This document shows, piece by piece, positions 16,611 through 26,055 of a stretch of DNA of 64,000 bases. How positions within the stretch are numbered: the stretch's first letter is position 1; every line of letters begins with the position of its first letter. Location: the NCBI GenBank assembly GCA_002338445.1, contig DDII01000026.1, forward strand, positions 47,652 through 111,651. Direction: 5' to 3'. Source of the DNA: Cellvibrionales bacterium UBA1854 (GTDB lineage: Bacteria; Pseudomonadota; Gammaproteobacteria; Pseudomonadales; Porticoccaceae). The notes beneath the pieces were generated by a model. The model saw nothing but the letters and a program-made list of their open reading frames with translations, did no database searches and had not been told where the DNA came from. The translations under genes were made by a program, and so were the position numbers.

Positions 16611-17475
16611 ATTAGAGAGCTGCTCATCAGATGGCTCAAAAATATGGCCGGCATACTTAGGTCTTACCTTTGACAAGCCTGGCGAAAAGACTCGTTTGAT
16701 CAAGAGTGTACATAAGGGGCCCCTCTATGTGCAGAAATTGTTTTATCCTGAGGGTTTAGAGCATGCACATGTTTATCTGTTGCATCCTCCGGGTGGAATT
16801 GTTTCTGGCGATCATCTCAGAATAAGTGTTGATGTCGGAGAAAACGCGGGGGTTTTTTTAACTACACCTGGAGCCGCCAGGATATATAGGGCTCGCAAGG
16901 ATGTATCGGTTCAGCGAGTAGTATTTGACTTGAATATTGGAGCTAATGCCTTGGTGGAGTGGTTTCCATTAGAGACTATCGTGTTTAGCGGTGCGTGTTC
17001 ACAAATTTCAACTAAAATAAATTTATCAGAGGGGAGTTGTTTCGCAGGTTGGGATATATGCTCACTGGGCATGCCTGCCTCTCTTTCAGGTTTTGACTTT
17101 GGAAGTTTTGAACAAAAGTATGTTCTCCAGAAGGATGGTATGCCTGTTTATGTGGATCGACTCGAGTTGTGTGATCAGGAAAACTTACTTCTTTCCAATC
17201 CTGCGGGTTTGCAAGGCTTTATGGTGTCGGGATTCCTCATAATGGGACCTTTTGTTGACGGTACGGATTCTATAATATCAAGGATGCGTGAGATTGAATT
17301 CATGGCTAAATCTCCTCATTTAATGTCGATATCGCGGGTTGGAAATTTTCTAATCGGGCGCTACCTCGGAAACAGTGCGGAGTATGCTAAAAAAATATTT
17401 GTGAACTGGTGGAAGTTAGCAAGGCCAATTCTAATGTTACGCGAATTTTGTGAACCGCGAATTTGGCTAACCTAA
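16600..17475 (+). CDS. ureD: Urease accessory protein UreD
   Basis: Scaffold that binds apo-urease and recruits UreF and UreG for nickel insertion. The conserved LLHPPGGIVSGDHL and TTPGAARIYRA motifs are clear in the first third, followed by EWFPLETIVFSGA. The length of 291 aa is normal. The ATG at 16600 lies inside the preceding small gene. It is the first of seven urease genes in the order DABCEFG, all on one strand with short gaps or overlaps. Confidence 0.95.
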   Translation: MSTELESCSSDGSKIWPAYLGLTFDKPGEKTRLIKSVHKGPLYVQKLFYPEGLEHAHVYLLHPPGGIVSGDHLRISVDVGENAGVFLTTPGAARIYRARKDVSVQRVVFDLNIGANALVEWFPLETIVFSGACSQISTKINLSEGSCFAGWDICSLGMPASLSGFDFGSFEQKYVLQKDGMPVYVDRLELCDQENLLLSNPAGLQGFMVSGFLIMGPFVDGTDSIISRMREIEFMAKSPHLMSISRVGNFLIGRYLGNSAEYAKKIFVNWWKLARPILMLREFCEPRIWLT

Positions 17476-17500
17476 ATACCCTAGAAGGAGAGAGACTATT

Positions 17501-17803
17501 ATGGAGTTACTGCCCAGAGAAAAGGATAAATTAATCACTTTCACCGCGGCCCTTCTTGCTGAGAGGCGGCTCGGTCGTGGACTAAAACTTAACTATCCCG
17601 AGGCTGTTGCTTATATTTCTATGGCAATTGTTGAGGGAGCTAGGGATGGGAAGTCCGTTGCTCAGTTGATGAGTGACGGAAAGAATATTTTAAGAAGTGA
17701 TCAGGTGATGGATGGTGTGGCGGAACTTGTTTCAGAAGTCCAAGTTGAAGCAACATTTCCAGATGGCACAAAGTTAGTTACGGTGCATGACCCTATAAAT
17801 TAG
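17501..17803 (+). CDS. ureA: Urease gamma subunit
   Basis: Smallest structural subunit of urease, 100 aa. MELLPREKDKL at the N terminus, RLGRGLKLNYPEAVA and the C-terminal TVHDPI are family signatures. The ribosome site AGAAGGAGAG precedes the ATG. UreA packs with UreB and UreC as (ABC)3. The separate A and B genes are the usual bacterial arrangement, not the fused Helicobacter form. Confidence 0.97.
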   Translation: MELLPREKDKLITFTAALLAERRLGRGLKLNYPEAVAYISMAIVEGARDGKSVAQLMSDGKNILRSDQVMDGVAELVSEVQVEATFPDGTKLVTVHDPIN

Positions 17804-17822
17804 AACCGATGAGGTAATTGAT

Positions 17823-18146
17823 ATGATTCCTGGTGAAGTTTTTGTAAGCAGCGGCTCTATTCTGATCAATCAAAATAGGGTGACTATTGAATTAGAGGTG
17901 GCTAATGTGGGAGATCGACCGGTTCAGGTTGGCTCGCACTATCATTTTTATGAGGTGAACCCCGCATTAAAGTTTGATCGAATCAGAGCGCGCGGTTTCC
18001 GCTTGAATATTGCGTCGGGCACTGCGGTTCGGTTTGAACCAGGGCAGGTTAGGGAAATTAGCCTTGTTTCTCTCGCTGGAACGCGAAATGTTTTCGGGTT
18101 TCGAGGAGAGATTATGGGTTCTTTAGAGGAGGTGGAAAATGACTAG
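17823..18146 (+). CDS. ureB: Urease beta subunit
   Basis: Structural beta subunit, 107 aa. MIPGEVFV at the N terminus and NVGDRPVQVGSHYHFYEVN, then ARGFRLNIASGTAVRFEPGQ, are diagnostic. Its end overlaps ureC by eight bases, which suggests coupled translation to keep subunit ratios even. Confidence 0.97.
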   Translation: MIPGEVFVSSGSILINQNRVTIELEVANVGDRPVQVGSHYHFYEVNPALKFDRIRARGFRLNIASGTAVRFEPGQVREISLVSLAGTRNVFGFRGEIMGSLEEVEND

Positions 18147-19842
18147 TATTGATCGCCAAGCCTATGCTTCCATGTTTGGTCCCACAAAGGGTGACCGAGT
18201 CCGTTTGGGAGACACAGAGCTTATTATTGAGGTAGAGAAGGACTTTACTTGCTACGGAGAAGAAGTAAAGTTCGGTGGGGGAAAAGTCATTCGAGATGGC
18301 ATGGGGCAAAGCCAACAAAGTTGCAGTGAGTCTGTTGATGTTGTGATAACAAATGCTCTGATTTTAGATCATTGGGGTATTGTTAAGGCGGATGTCGGCA
18401 TAAATCACGGAAGAATCGCTGCCATAGGGAAAGCGGGTAATCCAGATATTCAGGATAACGTTTCGGTCATTATTGGGCCTGGCACTGAAGTCATAGCAGG
18501 AGAGGGTTTGATTTTGACTCCCGGCGGCGTGGATGCCCATATCCACTTTATTTGTCCTCAACAAATTGAGGAGGCTCTTATGTCGGGTATTACTACCATG
18601 ATTGGTGGTGGAACTGGGCCGGCCACTGGAACCAATGCTACAACGTGTACACCCGGAGCTTGGAATATTGGCAAGATGTTACAAGCTACTGATGATATGC
18701 CAATGAATTTAGGATTTTTGGGAAAAGGTAACGCTAGCATACCCATTGCGCTGGAGGAGCAGCTCTTAGCTGGAGCATGTGGTCTAAAATTACATGAGGA
18801 TTGGGGTACTACGCCGGCATCCATTGACAATTGTCTCAGTGTGGCGGAAACGAATGATGTACAGGTTGCTATACATACTGATACCCTAAACGAATCGGGA
18901 TTTGTCGATGACACCATCGCGGCTTTTAAGGGACGGGCAATTCACACCTATCATACAGAGGGTGCCGGCGGCGGACATGCCCCTGATATTATTCGAGCTT
19001 GTGCGGAGTTGAATGTTTTACCCTCATCTACTAATCCAACGCGTCCATACACTGTAAACACCATTGACGAGCATCTGGACATGTTGATGGTTTGTCATCA
19101 CTTGGACTCATCCATTCCTGAGGACATAGCATTTGCGGACTCTCGCATCCGGAAAGAGACAATAGCAGCAGAGGATATTTTTCATGATCTTGGAGCTTTC
19201 AGTATGATTGCTTCAGACTCTCAAGCAATGGGTCGAGTTGGAGAGGTGATCACACGCACTTGGCAAACGGCGCATAAAATGAAGGTCCAGCGGGGACCTT
19301 TAGATCAAGATAATGAAAAAATGGATAACTTTCGAGCCAAGCGTTATATAGCAAAATATGCTATCAATCCAGCCATAACTCATGGTATTGATCATGAGAT
19401 CGGTTCTATAGAAGTCGGAAAGCTCGCAGATCTTGTGCTATGGAAACCAGCTTTTTTTGGGACAAAGCCCACACTAATTATTAAAGGAGGGATAATCGCT
19501 GCGGCTCCAATGGGTGATCCAAATGCATCAATCCCGACACCGCAGCCAGTGCATTTCAGAAAGATGTTCGGGAGTTATGGAAAGGCTCCGTCGCAAACAT
19601 GTGTTACTTTCACTTCAAAAATGGCTGTTGGGGAAGGTCTTGCAAAGAAGTTAGATCTTTCTCGCCGGCTCGTGGCATGTAGGAACACTCGATCCATTAC
19701 TAAGCGAGACATGATTCATAACGCGTGGATGCCTAATGTTACCGTGGATCCTCAGACTTACGAAGTTCATGCGGATGGGTTGTTAATGACCTGCGAGCCG
19801 GCAAAAATACTTCCGCTGGCGCAACTTTACAACTTATTTTAG
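18139..19842 (+). CDS. ureC: Urease alpha (catalytic) subunit
   Basis: Nickel-containing catalytic subunit that hydrolyses urea to ammonia and carbamate. The length of 567 aa is identical to typical UreC. The amidohydrolase metal ligands are present: VDAHIHF for the first two His, the carbamylated lysine in GLKLHEDWG, AIHTDT, and HTEGAGGGHAPDI. The mobile flap carries the catalytic His in MVCHHLD. The C terminus (CEPAKILPLAQLYNLF) is intact. Nothing is missing, so the enzyme should be active if nickel is supplied. Confidence 0.98.
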   Translation: MTSIDRQAYASMFGPTKGDRVRLGDTELIIEVEKDFTCYGEEVKFGGGKVIRDGMGQSQQSCSESVDVVITNALILDHWGIVKADVGINHGRIAAIGKAGNPDIQDNVSVIIGPGTEVIAGEGLILTPGGVDAHIHFICPQQIEEALMSGITTMIGGGTGPATGTNATTCTPGAWNIGKMLQATDDMPMNLGFLGKGNASIPIALEEQLLAGACGLKLHEDWGTTPASIDNCLSVAETNDVQVAIHTDTLNESGFVDDTIAAFKGRAIHTYHTEGAGGGHAPDIIRACAELNVLPSSTNPTRPYTVNTIDEHLDMLMVCHHLDSSIPEDIAFADSRIRKETIAAEDIFHDLGAFSMIASDSQAMGRVGEVITRTWQTAHKMKVQRGPLDQDNEKMDNFRAKRYIAKYAINPAITHGIDHEIGSIEVGKLADLVLWKPAFFGTKPTLIIKGGIIAAAPMGDPNASIPTPQPVHFRKMFGSYGKAPSQTCVTFTSKMAVGEGLAKKLDLSRRLVACRNTRSITKRDMIHNAWMPNVTVDPQTYEVHADGLLMTCEPAKILPLAQLYNLF

Positions 19843-19856
19843 TTTTTAGGACCTCG

Positions 19857-20309
19857 ATGTTAGAAATATACCAACGACTGTCATCTGCAATGGGGCTCGA
19901 TATTTATGGGGAGGTAGAGCTTTGTCATTTGCAGCGAGAAAAAGGTCGATTTAAAACGGCCATTTTCACTGGAGAGGCAGTTGGATTTTTTTTGGAGCGA
20001 GGGAAAGTACTCAAGGTCGGTGATGCATTGATTAGTAGGTGCGGTAGGGTACTTTTAGTAGCCGCAAAAAAAGAGGCTTTGGTTAGAGCCTCGACAGACG
20101 ATTGGAATCAGTTTAGTAAGGCTTGCTACCATCTTGGCAACAGGCATGTGAAAGTTCAAATAGGCGAAAAGTGGCTAAAGATATTACCGGATCATGTTCT
20201 TGAGGAAATGCTCATAGGGTTGAACATGGCTGTGAAATACGAAAAATCAGCTTTTGTTCCAGAACAAGGCGCGTACCAACATGTAAAAAATCATGAACGC
20301 ATTATCTGA
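19857..20309 (+). CDS. ureE: Urease accessory protein UreE (nickel carrier)
   Basis: Nickel metallochaperone, 150 aa. The N-terminal peptide-binding domain is followed by the metal-binding domain with CYHLGNRHVKVQI, which contains the conserved interface histidine. The C terminus has only two His (YQHVKNHE), so it lacks the long His-rich tail of Klebsiella UreE and would store less nickel. The ATG at 19857 lies 14 bases after ureC. It overlaps ureF by 17 bases. Confidence 0.92.
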   Translation: MLEIYQRLSSAMGLDIYGEVELCHLQREKGRFKTAIFTGEAVGFFLERGKVLKVGDALISRCGRVLLVAAKKEALVRASTDDWNQFSKACYHLGNRHVKVQIGEKWLKILPDHVLEEMLIGLNMAVKYEKSAFVPEQGAYQHVKNHERII

Positions 20310-20967
20310 TCTGGGATTACTGCGAATACTCCAACTTAGTAGTTCCGCTTTGCCAGTCGGCGGCTACTCCTTTTCACAAGGTCTTGAATTTGCGATAGAG
20401 GAACGTTGGTTGAAAAACTCTTCTGATATCCGCGATTGGATCGCAATTGTATTAGTGCATGCCATAGCGAAGACTGATTTGCCATTACTAATTCGTCTTG
20501 TTGAAGCGTTTAAAACTCATGATTTCAAGGGCGTGAGGTATTGGAATTTGCATGTGCTAGCTTGTCGTGAAACGCTGGAATTACGCGAAGCGGAGATTGC
20601 GACAGGAAAAGCGCTTGTTAAACTACTTAAAGGCCTAAAGGTTTGTCAGGGTATTGCTCCAAAAGAATCTTTGACTTTTGTAGCAGCTTATGCGCTCGCG
20701 GTTTCTTTTTGGAAGATTGACGTAAGAGCAGCTTGCCATGGGTTCGTGTGGTCTTGGATGGAAAATCAAGTAGCTGCAGCTACAAAACTACTTCCACTTG
20801 GACAAAGTGCAGCGCAATGTATACTAGATGATTTGATTGGTATGATTCCTAGTGCAGTTAGCGCCTCTCAGTCTGCAAGTGATGTAGAAATCGGGAGCTC
20901 TCTGCCTGGATTAGCGATGGCAAGTGCTCTACATGAAACGCAATACACTCGATTATTTAGATCTTAA
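20293..20967 (+). CDS. ureF: Urease accessory protein UreF
   Basis: Helical accessory protein that works with UreD as the GTPase regulator of UreG in urease maturation. The motifs LLRILQLSSSALPVGGYSFSQGLE (in part) and the late LPLGQSAAQCIL and PGLAMASALHETQYTRLFRS are typical. The length of 224 aa is normal. It overlaps ureE at its start, and its stop lies just before the ureG ribosome site. Confidence 0.94.
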   Translation: MNALSDLGLLRILQLSSSALPVGGYSFSQGLEFAIEERWLKNSSDIRDWIAIVLVHAIAKTDLPLLIRLVEAFKTHDFKGVRYWNLHVLACRETLELREAEIATGKALVKLLKGLKVCQGIAPKESLTFVAAYALAVSFWKIDVRAACHGFVWSWMENQVAAATKLLPLGQSAAQCILDDLIGMIPSAVSASQSASDVEIGSSLPGLAMASALHETQYTRLFRS

Positions 20968-20977
20968 AGGAGTCAAC

Positions 20978-21595
20978 ATGGAGGGTAAACAAACTTTGCG
21001 AGTAGGTGTCGGAGGGCCGGTGGGGTCGGGAAAAACAGCGCTCCTAAGGGCGCTTTGTATAAATTTGCGCTCTCAATATGAGATAGCAGTCGTAACAAAT
21101 GATATCTACACTAAGGAGGACGCTGATTTCCTTACTAAGCATGAAGCACTCAGTGCAGATAGGATTTTAGGCGTAGAAACAGGTGGCTGTCCTCATACTG
21201 CAATCCGAGAAGATGCGTCTATGAACCTTGCAGCTGTTGAGTTACTGGGAGTTCGTCATAAAAGTTTGGATATAATTTTTATTGAAAGTGGTGGCGACAA
21301 TTTGAGTGCTACTTTTTCTCCAGAATTATCTGATTTGACTTTATATGTAATTGACGTATCAGCCGGCGATAAAATACCAAGAAAGGGTGGTCCTGGAATT
21401 ACTAAATCAGATTTATTAATAATAAACAAAACTGACCTCGCACCTTATGTAGGCGCATCCCTGGATGTTATGGATCGGGATGCTAAGCGAATGAGAAATG
21501 CTGAACCATTTGTCTTTTCTAATTTAAAAATCGGAGAAGGGCTTCCAGAAATTATAAATTTTATTATCAATGAGGGGATGTTGTTAAAAGAATGA
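20978..21595 (+). CDS. ureG: Urease accessory GTPase UreG
   Basis: GTPase that powers nickel insertion into urease. The P-loop is GGPVGSGKTALL, followed by VVTNDIYTKEDADFL, the nickel-binding CPH in ETGGCPHTAIREDAS, and the guanine-specificity NKTDLA. I start it at ATG 20978 because AAAGGAG lies just upstream and the protein is then 205 aa, the normal length. The longer frame from 20924 begins inside ureF. It is the last gene of the urea block. No clear terminator follows before the convergent kinase gene. Confidence 0.95.
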   Translation: MEGKQTLRVGVGGPVGSGKTALLRALCINLRSQYEIAVVTNDIYTKEDADFLTKHEALSADRILGVETGGCPHTAIREDASMNLAAVELLGVRHKSLDIIFIESGGDNLSATFSPELSDLTLYVIDVSAGDKIPRKGGPGITKSDLLIINKTDLAPYVGASLDVMDRDAKRMRNAEPFVFSNLKIGEGLPEIINFIINEGMLLKE

Positions 21596-21639
21596 CTGTT
21601 GATGCTTTTGTTTCATTAAAACCCTTTTCAAATTTATAT

Positions 21640-23160
21640 CTAGCCTGTTCTAGGTAATCTCAAGTGGAATGTTGTACCAGCCGCGTCATTTGACGCAATA
21701 GTAATTTGACCATGGTGCTGATTGACCACGATAAACTTGGTGAATGAAAGACGGTTCTCGGGAAGGTACTTATTTGTAGGAAGCTCATGATCTGTGTATG
21801 GCTCGAATATTAACCGTTGCTCCTCCAAACTCAGAGAAGCTCCATTATGGTTGATTTGGATGATGATGCTTTCTTGGTCGGAAAAAACCCGGATATTAAT
21901 CTGTGGTGTATGGTCATCTTCATCTATCTCCCCAAGCTGCTGACAGGAATGTCGAAACAAACTTAGGAAGACTTGTTGTAGCTCCGTCACATGACATCGT
22001 ATCTGAAGGGTATTATCGTCATAGTCACAAGTTACATCGATATCTCGGAATCTTAAACCGGAGTTTACTGAGAGCAGACTCACGGCTAGGTCAAGACTGT
22101 GGTCGATTATTTTATTCATTTGTTCAATCGACGTTTCATTCCCTTTTGCATTAGAGAAAGAGAGTAAATTTTCTACAACATTTTTGGATTGCTGACCACG
22201 AATGAGCGCATTTTCTATGAGTTCGTTGAGCCAAATTGGATCCAGCAATTCCTCGGATAAAGCTTGTCGGACTGAGTGTAAATCCTTTAAAGTAGCATTA
22301 AGAGGTAAATTAATATCCTGTGCCATCACGGCGGCCATTTCCCCCACAGATGACATTTTATCTCTCTGGAGAATTAAATTGTTTGCATTTACTTGTTTAG
22401 TCACGTCATCAATAAGGATGACTGCGCCGGTTTCTTGTTGCTCTTGAAGCGGATAGATTGTGACATTAAAGTACTTATGGTCTTTTCGATATGATTTGAA
22501 AGAAAGGATTTTTTTTTCCGTACGCGCCTGAGTAACTTGGTCTTTTGATAGTGTGATTTGAGGATATCGTTCCCAAAGGTTCTGTCCCTTTATTTCACTT
22601 CTTTTAAATCCGCTTACTTTTTCAGCCTCAAGGTTCCATTGTGTGACTATATTTTTGCCATCTAGCCCCACCAGCATGAATGGCATGGAGTGTAAAATAC
22701 TTCCAATGTATGCCTCTGAACTTGCAAGTCGTGCAGTTGTAGTAAGGTGTTCTTTAATTTCTTCCGCAAGTGCTAAATTGCTATTTTGGAGTAACTGATT
22801 TGAATGGTTTAAGTTTGAAGTGCGTTCTTCAACTCGTTCTTCGAGTTGTCTACGGATTGCTTCTAACTCTTTGTTATAGCGCTTTACTTGCCTTTGGCTT
22901 AAAAATAATCGCAAAGCGGTCAGAGATAAAGCGATAATTAAAATGCTGCTCGAAAAATTTGCAACATACTGCCAGTTCGTGCTGCCATCCTCATTTCGAA
23001 AGGCCCAAAATATATCTGCCGATGCGATCTGTGATAACGTTAATCCCAGAATTATTATTGCCCCTTTCAAGACGCTAATAATTTCTATTTGTCTCTTTTT
23101 GCGAACTGCATTGCACTTGTTCATCGTGATTTTCTCGTGCGAATTCCGATTTTTAGGCAC
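21640..23160 (-). CDS. PAS-domain histidine-kinase-like protein, probably catalytically dead
   Basis: Membrane sensor with kinase architecture, 506 aa. There are two transmembrane helices (about 27-48 and 64-87) with a very short outside loop, a coiled coil (88-150), a PAS domain (150-260), a HisKA-like dimerisation helix (272-345) and an HATPase_c-like C terminus ending GTTFHLRLP. The phospho-acceptor position reads MAAVMAQDINLPL, so the usual H-E/D is Q-D (Gln281, codon CAG). The N-box region QVFLSLFRHSCQQL lacks its Mg-binding Asn, and the G1 box reads INHNG instead of DNG. The start is GTG 23160 or ATG 23124. No response regulator is adjacent. It converges on ureG. Confidence 0.8.
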   Translation of the reverse strand: MPKNRNSHEKITMNKCNAVRKKRQIEIISVLKGAIIILGLTLSQIASADIFWAFRNEDGSTNWQYVANFSSSILIIALSLTALRLFLSQRQVKRYNKELEAIRRQLEERVEERTSNLNHSNQLLQNSNLALAEEIKEHLTTTARLASSEAYIGSILHSMPFMLVGLDGKNIVTQWNLEAEKVSGFKRSEIKGQNLWERYPQITLSKDQVTQARTEKKILSFKSYRKDHKYFNVTIYPLQEQQETGAVILIDDVTKQVNANNLILQRDKMSSVGEMAAVMAQDINLPLNATLKDLHSVRQALSEELLDPIWLNELIENALIRGQQSKNVVENLLSFSNAKGNETSIEQMNKIIDHSLDLAVSLLSVNSGLRFRDIDVTCDYDDNTLQIRCHVTELQQVFLSLFRHSCQQLGEIDEDDHTPQINIRVFSDQESIIIQINHNGASLSLEEQRLIFEPYTDHELPTNKYLPENRLSFTKFIVVNQHHGQITIASNDAAGTTFHLRLPRTG

Positions 23161-23258
23161 AAACCCTACCCATTGTATCTATTGCCAACCAAGTTTGGCG
23201 AGTTTTTTGTTATTTAGAATATAAGTATTTGAGGAGGATGAATACTTTTTATAGAAGT

Positions 23259-24725
23259 CTATGATGAGCAACTTATGCTTATGGTCGACGCCCATTTGGG
23301 AGGTCTTAACGCATACTTCGACATTGCTGAGTTTTCATCATACGGATGTTGGAGCAAATGCAAGAGGTCGGTTACCAAGCTAAAGTCTCCACACTCGGCA
23401 AGTGTTATCGCCTCTTGCGCCATGTGATTACGTAGAATGTATTTAGGGTTCACATCCAACATTTTTTTACGACGCACCTCTTCGGACACTATTTCATGTT
23501 GCAGCAACTTGTTATAATCAGCGGACCATTTATAGAAATCGCCCAAACATAAAAACATATCTCTTATGGGGGTATTCTCACCTGCTAGCTTGTAGTTACT
23601 CAAAGATCGAAAAAAAATACAATAATCAATTTTATTAGTTGCAAGAGGCTCCAATAAGCGCTCTATGATTTTTAACTTTTTAGAGGGAGCGTGCTCGAGA
23701 CCAAATTTATCTGCCATTAGTCGAGTGTAAACTTTTTCGTATTCGGGCTGATATTCATTTAGAGTTTCTACTAATTCTGTATCCGGTATCAGTGTAGAAA
23801 AGGCAAGTGCAAGTGCATTGAGATTCCAAAGACCGATTTTTGGCTGATTTTGGAATGAATAACGCCCTTGATGATCAGATTGATTGCATATAAAACTCGG
23901 GGTATATTCGTCGAGAAAACCAAAGGGGCCATAATCAATAGTGTCCCCGAGTATACTCATGTTGTCCGTGTTCATTACGCCATGACAAAAACCAATCGCT
24001 TGCCATTTGGCAATAGTCCGAGCAGTGTTTAAAACGGCAAATCTAAATAGCTTTTTGTAGTTACTTTCACAATTATTCCAGTCCGAAAAATGCCGTTGAA
24101 TTACGTATTGTGCTAAATTTTTTACAGCTGATTTTTCGCCTCTGTGATGAAAATGTTCAAATGACCCGAAACGAATATGACTTCTCGCTAAGCGGCAAAT
24201 TACCGCGGCATTTTCTGTATATTCCCTGTAAACCGGTGTTTTACTGTTGAAAATACAGAGCGCCCGAGTTGTCGGAATACCCAACGCGTGCATTGCTTCG
24301 GAGCATAAGTACTCGCGTACACTGGATCGTAAAACAGCACGGCCGTCTCCAAGCCGTGAGTAAGGTGTTGTCCCTGCCCCTTTGAGTTGGATATCCCATA
24401 GATCACCGTCAACCGAGAGCTCTCCGAGAGTTATGGCTCGCCCATCACCTAATTGCCCTGCCCAAACTCCAAATTGATGGCCAGAATATACAAGGGATAT
24501 TGGTGTTATGTTACTGGGGATATTTGAACCGGATAAAAGATTAAATGTTTCACGATTTTTGAGGAAATTTGCTTCCAGCCCGAGATCTCTGACTAGTAGA
24601 TCATTCACATTTCCCAATTCCGGCTTTTGAAGTGGTTTCGGTGAAACAGAGCTGAAGTACTCTTCATCGAATTCCTTGAAAGAGTTAAAGAAGTGTTGCT
24701 TAAGTCTCTTTGATATGACGTCCAT
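23259..24725 (-). CDS. selO: Protein adenylyltransferase SelO (YdiU/UPF0061)
   Basis: Pseudokinase-fold enzyme that transfers AMP from ATP to Ser, Thr or Tyr of proteins, linked to redox stress. Signatures are SGHQFGVWAGQLGDGRAI, GAGTTPYSRLGDGRAVLRSS (in part), the metal-binding GVMNTDNMSILG and the DFG-like IDYGPFGFLD. The length of 488 aa matches E. coli YdiU (478). The C terminus ends SCSS, keeping the cysteine that is selenocysteine in animal SelO. It is monocistronic or follows with the kinase gene 98 bases downstream on the same strand. Confidence 0.93.
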   Translation of the reverse strand: MDVISKRLKQHFFNSFKEFDEEYFSSVSPKPLQKPELGNVNDLLVRDLGLEANFLKNRETFNLLSGSNIPSNITPISLVYSGHQFGVWAGQLGDGRAITLGELSVDGDLWDIQLKGAGTTPYSRLGDGRAVLRSSVREYLCSEAMHALGIPTTRALCIFNSKTPVYREYTENAAVICRLARSHIRFGSFEHFHHRGEKSAVKNLAQYVIQRHFSDWNNCESNYKKLFRFAVLNTARTIAKWQAIGFCHGVMNTDNMSILGDTIDYGPFGFLDEYTPSFICNQSDHQGRYSFQNQPKIGLWNLNALALAFSTLIPDTELVETLNEYQPEYEKVYTRLMADKFGLEHAPSKKLKIIERLLEPLATNKIDYCIFFRSLSNYKLAGENTPIRDMFLCLGDFYKWSADYNKLLQHEIVSEEVRRKKMLDVNPKYILRNHMAQEAITLAECGDFSLVTDLLHLLQHPYDENSAMSKYALRPPKWASTISISCSS

Positions 24726-24911
24726 ATAAATCGCCTTAATTTGCTAAAGTTTTTGCGTCCTTTTGATTATAATGAGAACGTTATTTTATGCTTAAACTTT
24801 TTCTAGTGAGTAGCTTTATTAAATTATGAAATGAAAAGCATTTTTTCCTAGGTGTGATTTAACACCAGATGTACTATACGCAAAATTCAAATTAAGGGGT
24901 CCAAGCCAATT

Positions 24912-26007
24912 ATGGAAGTGAATCTCATCTTAGATTTGATCGATGACTTGAAAGCGCGTACAGATGTGCTCAGGAGGTACCTTTGACTATGATCATCGAA
25001 AAGAGCGACTTGCCGAGGTTGAGTTAGAACTAAGTGAACCACGTGTATGGAAGAATACGTCAAAAGCTAAGGAGTTAGGTCGAGAGCGGGCTTCTCTTGA
25101 GGATATAGTTACAACAATTGAAGCACTTGACAGAGGCGTTGAGGACACGCGTCAGCTTTTGCAACTTGCTGTGGAGGAGCTTGACGTTGATATTGTTGAT
25201 GAGGTGAGATCTGATATTAGCTCGTTAGACGCAAATTTAGCTGAGCTTGAATTCAAGCGTATGTTTTCTGGACAAATGGATGGTAATAATGCCTTTATTG
25301 AAATACAAGCAGGATCAGGAGGCACTGAAGCGCAAGATTGGGCAGAGATGTTATTAAGGATGTATCTCCGGTGGACTGATGATAAAGGATTTAAGAGTGA
25401 TTTGATCGAGTACTCCGCAGGTGAGGTCGCCGGAGTGAAAAGCGCCACTGTTCAAGTAAGTGGCAACTACGCGTACGGCTGGTTACGGACAGAGATTGGA
25501 GTTCATCGACTTGTTCGAAAGTCACCGTTTGATTCCGGTAATCGAAGACATACGTCATTTGCCGCAGTTTTTGTGTCCCCTGAGATTGATGACCATATAG
25601 CAATAGATATTAATCACTCTGATGTTCGGACAGATACATACCGAGCCTCTGGAGCGGGTGGCCAGCATGTCAATAAAACTGATTCGGCAGTGCGATTGAC
25701 TCACCAACCGAGCGGGATTGTGGTTCAATCTCAAAGTCAGCGTTCTCAGCATCAAAATAGAGAAAAATGTTGGCAGATGCTTCGTGCGAGACTATATGAA
25801 TTTGAGGTTCAAAAACGAAAACAGGTTGCCCAAGCCACTGAGGATGCTAAGTCTGAAATTGGATGGGGAAGTCAAATACGATCATATGTTTTAGACGACG
25901 CCAGAATAAAGGATTTAAGAACAAATATTGAAACACGTAATACGCAAGCGGTTCTGGATGGTAAACTCGATGTATTCATTAAAGCATCGCTCAAGGCAGG
26001 ACTTTGA
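24912..26007 (+). CDS. prfB: Peptide chain release factor 2 (programmed +1 frameshift)
   Basis: Recognises UGA and UAA stops and releases the peptide. It is encoded as join(24912..24983, 24985..26007). Frame one runs from ATG 24912 for 24 codons (MEVNLILDL...VLRRYL) to an in-frame TGA; frame two continues DYDHRKERL. The stop-recognition motif SPF (RKSPFDSG) and the catalytic GGQ (SGAGGQHVNKT) are present, and the C terminus (RNTQAVLDGKLD) is intact. AAGGGG upstream of the ATG is the ribosome site. A start at 24964 in frame two would lose the conserved N-terminal helix. lysS follows as in E. coli and many relatives. Confidence 0.96.
24972..24987 (+). promoter_or_regulatory. RF2 autoregulatory frameshift site
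   Basis: An internal Shine-Dalgarno AGGAGG at 24972-24977 lies three bases upstream of the slippery codon CTT (24981-24983), which is followed by TGA (24984-24986) and C. This is the canonical RF2 element, in which slow UGA decoding at low RF2 promotes a +1 slip. The E. coli spacer is also three bases. Confidence 0.95.
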
Positions 26008-26055
26008 TCAATCTGCTGGGGCTAGTAGGTAAGTTTTTATGAGAAAATATTTCTA

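Noticed and set aside
18558..18917. 119-codon antisense frame within ureC, and similar long antisense frames elsewhere
   Set aside because: These mirror the codon structure of real genes on the other strand, have no ribosome site and no recognisable domain.
24964..25000. Start of prfB at ATG-like codon 24964
   Set aside because: It lies inside the frameshift element; the conserved N-terminal helix is encoded upstream in the other frame from ATG 24912.
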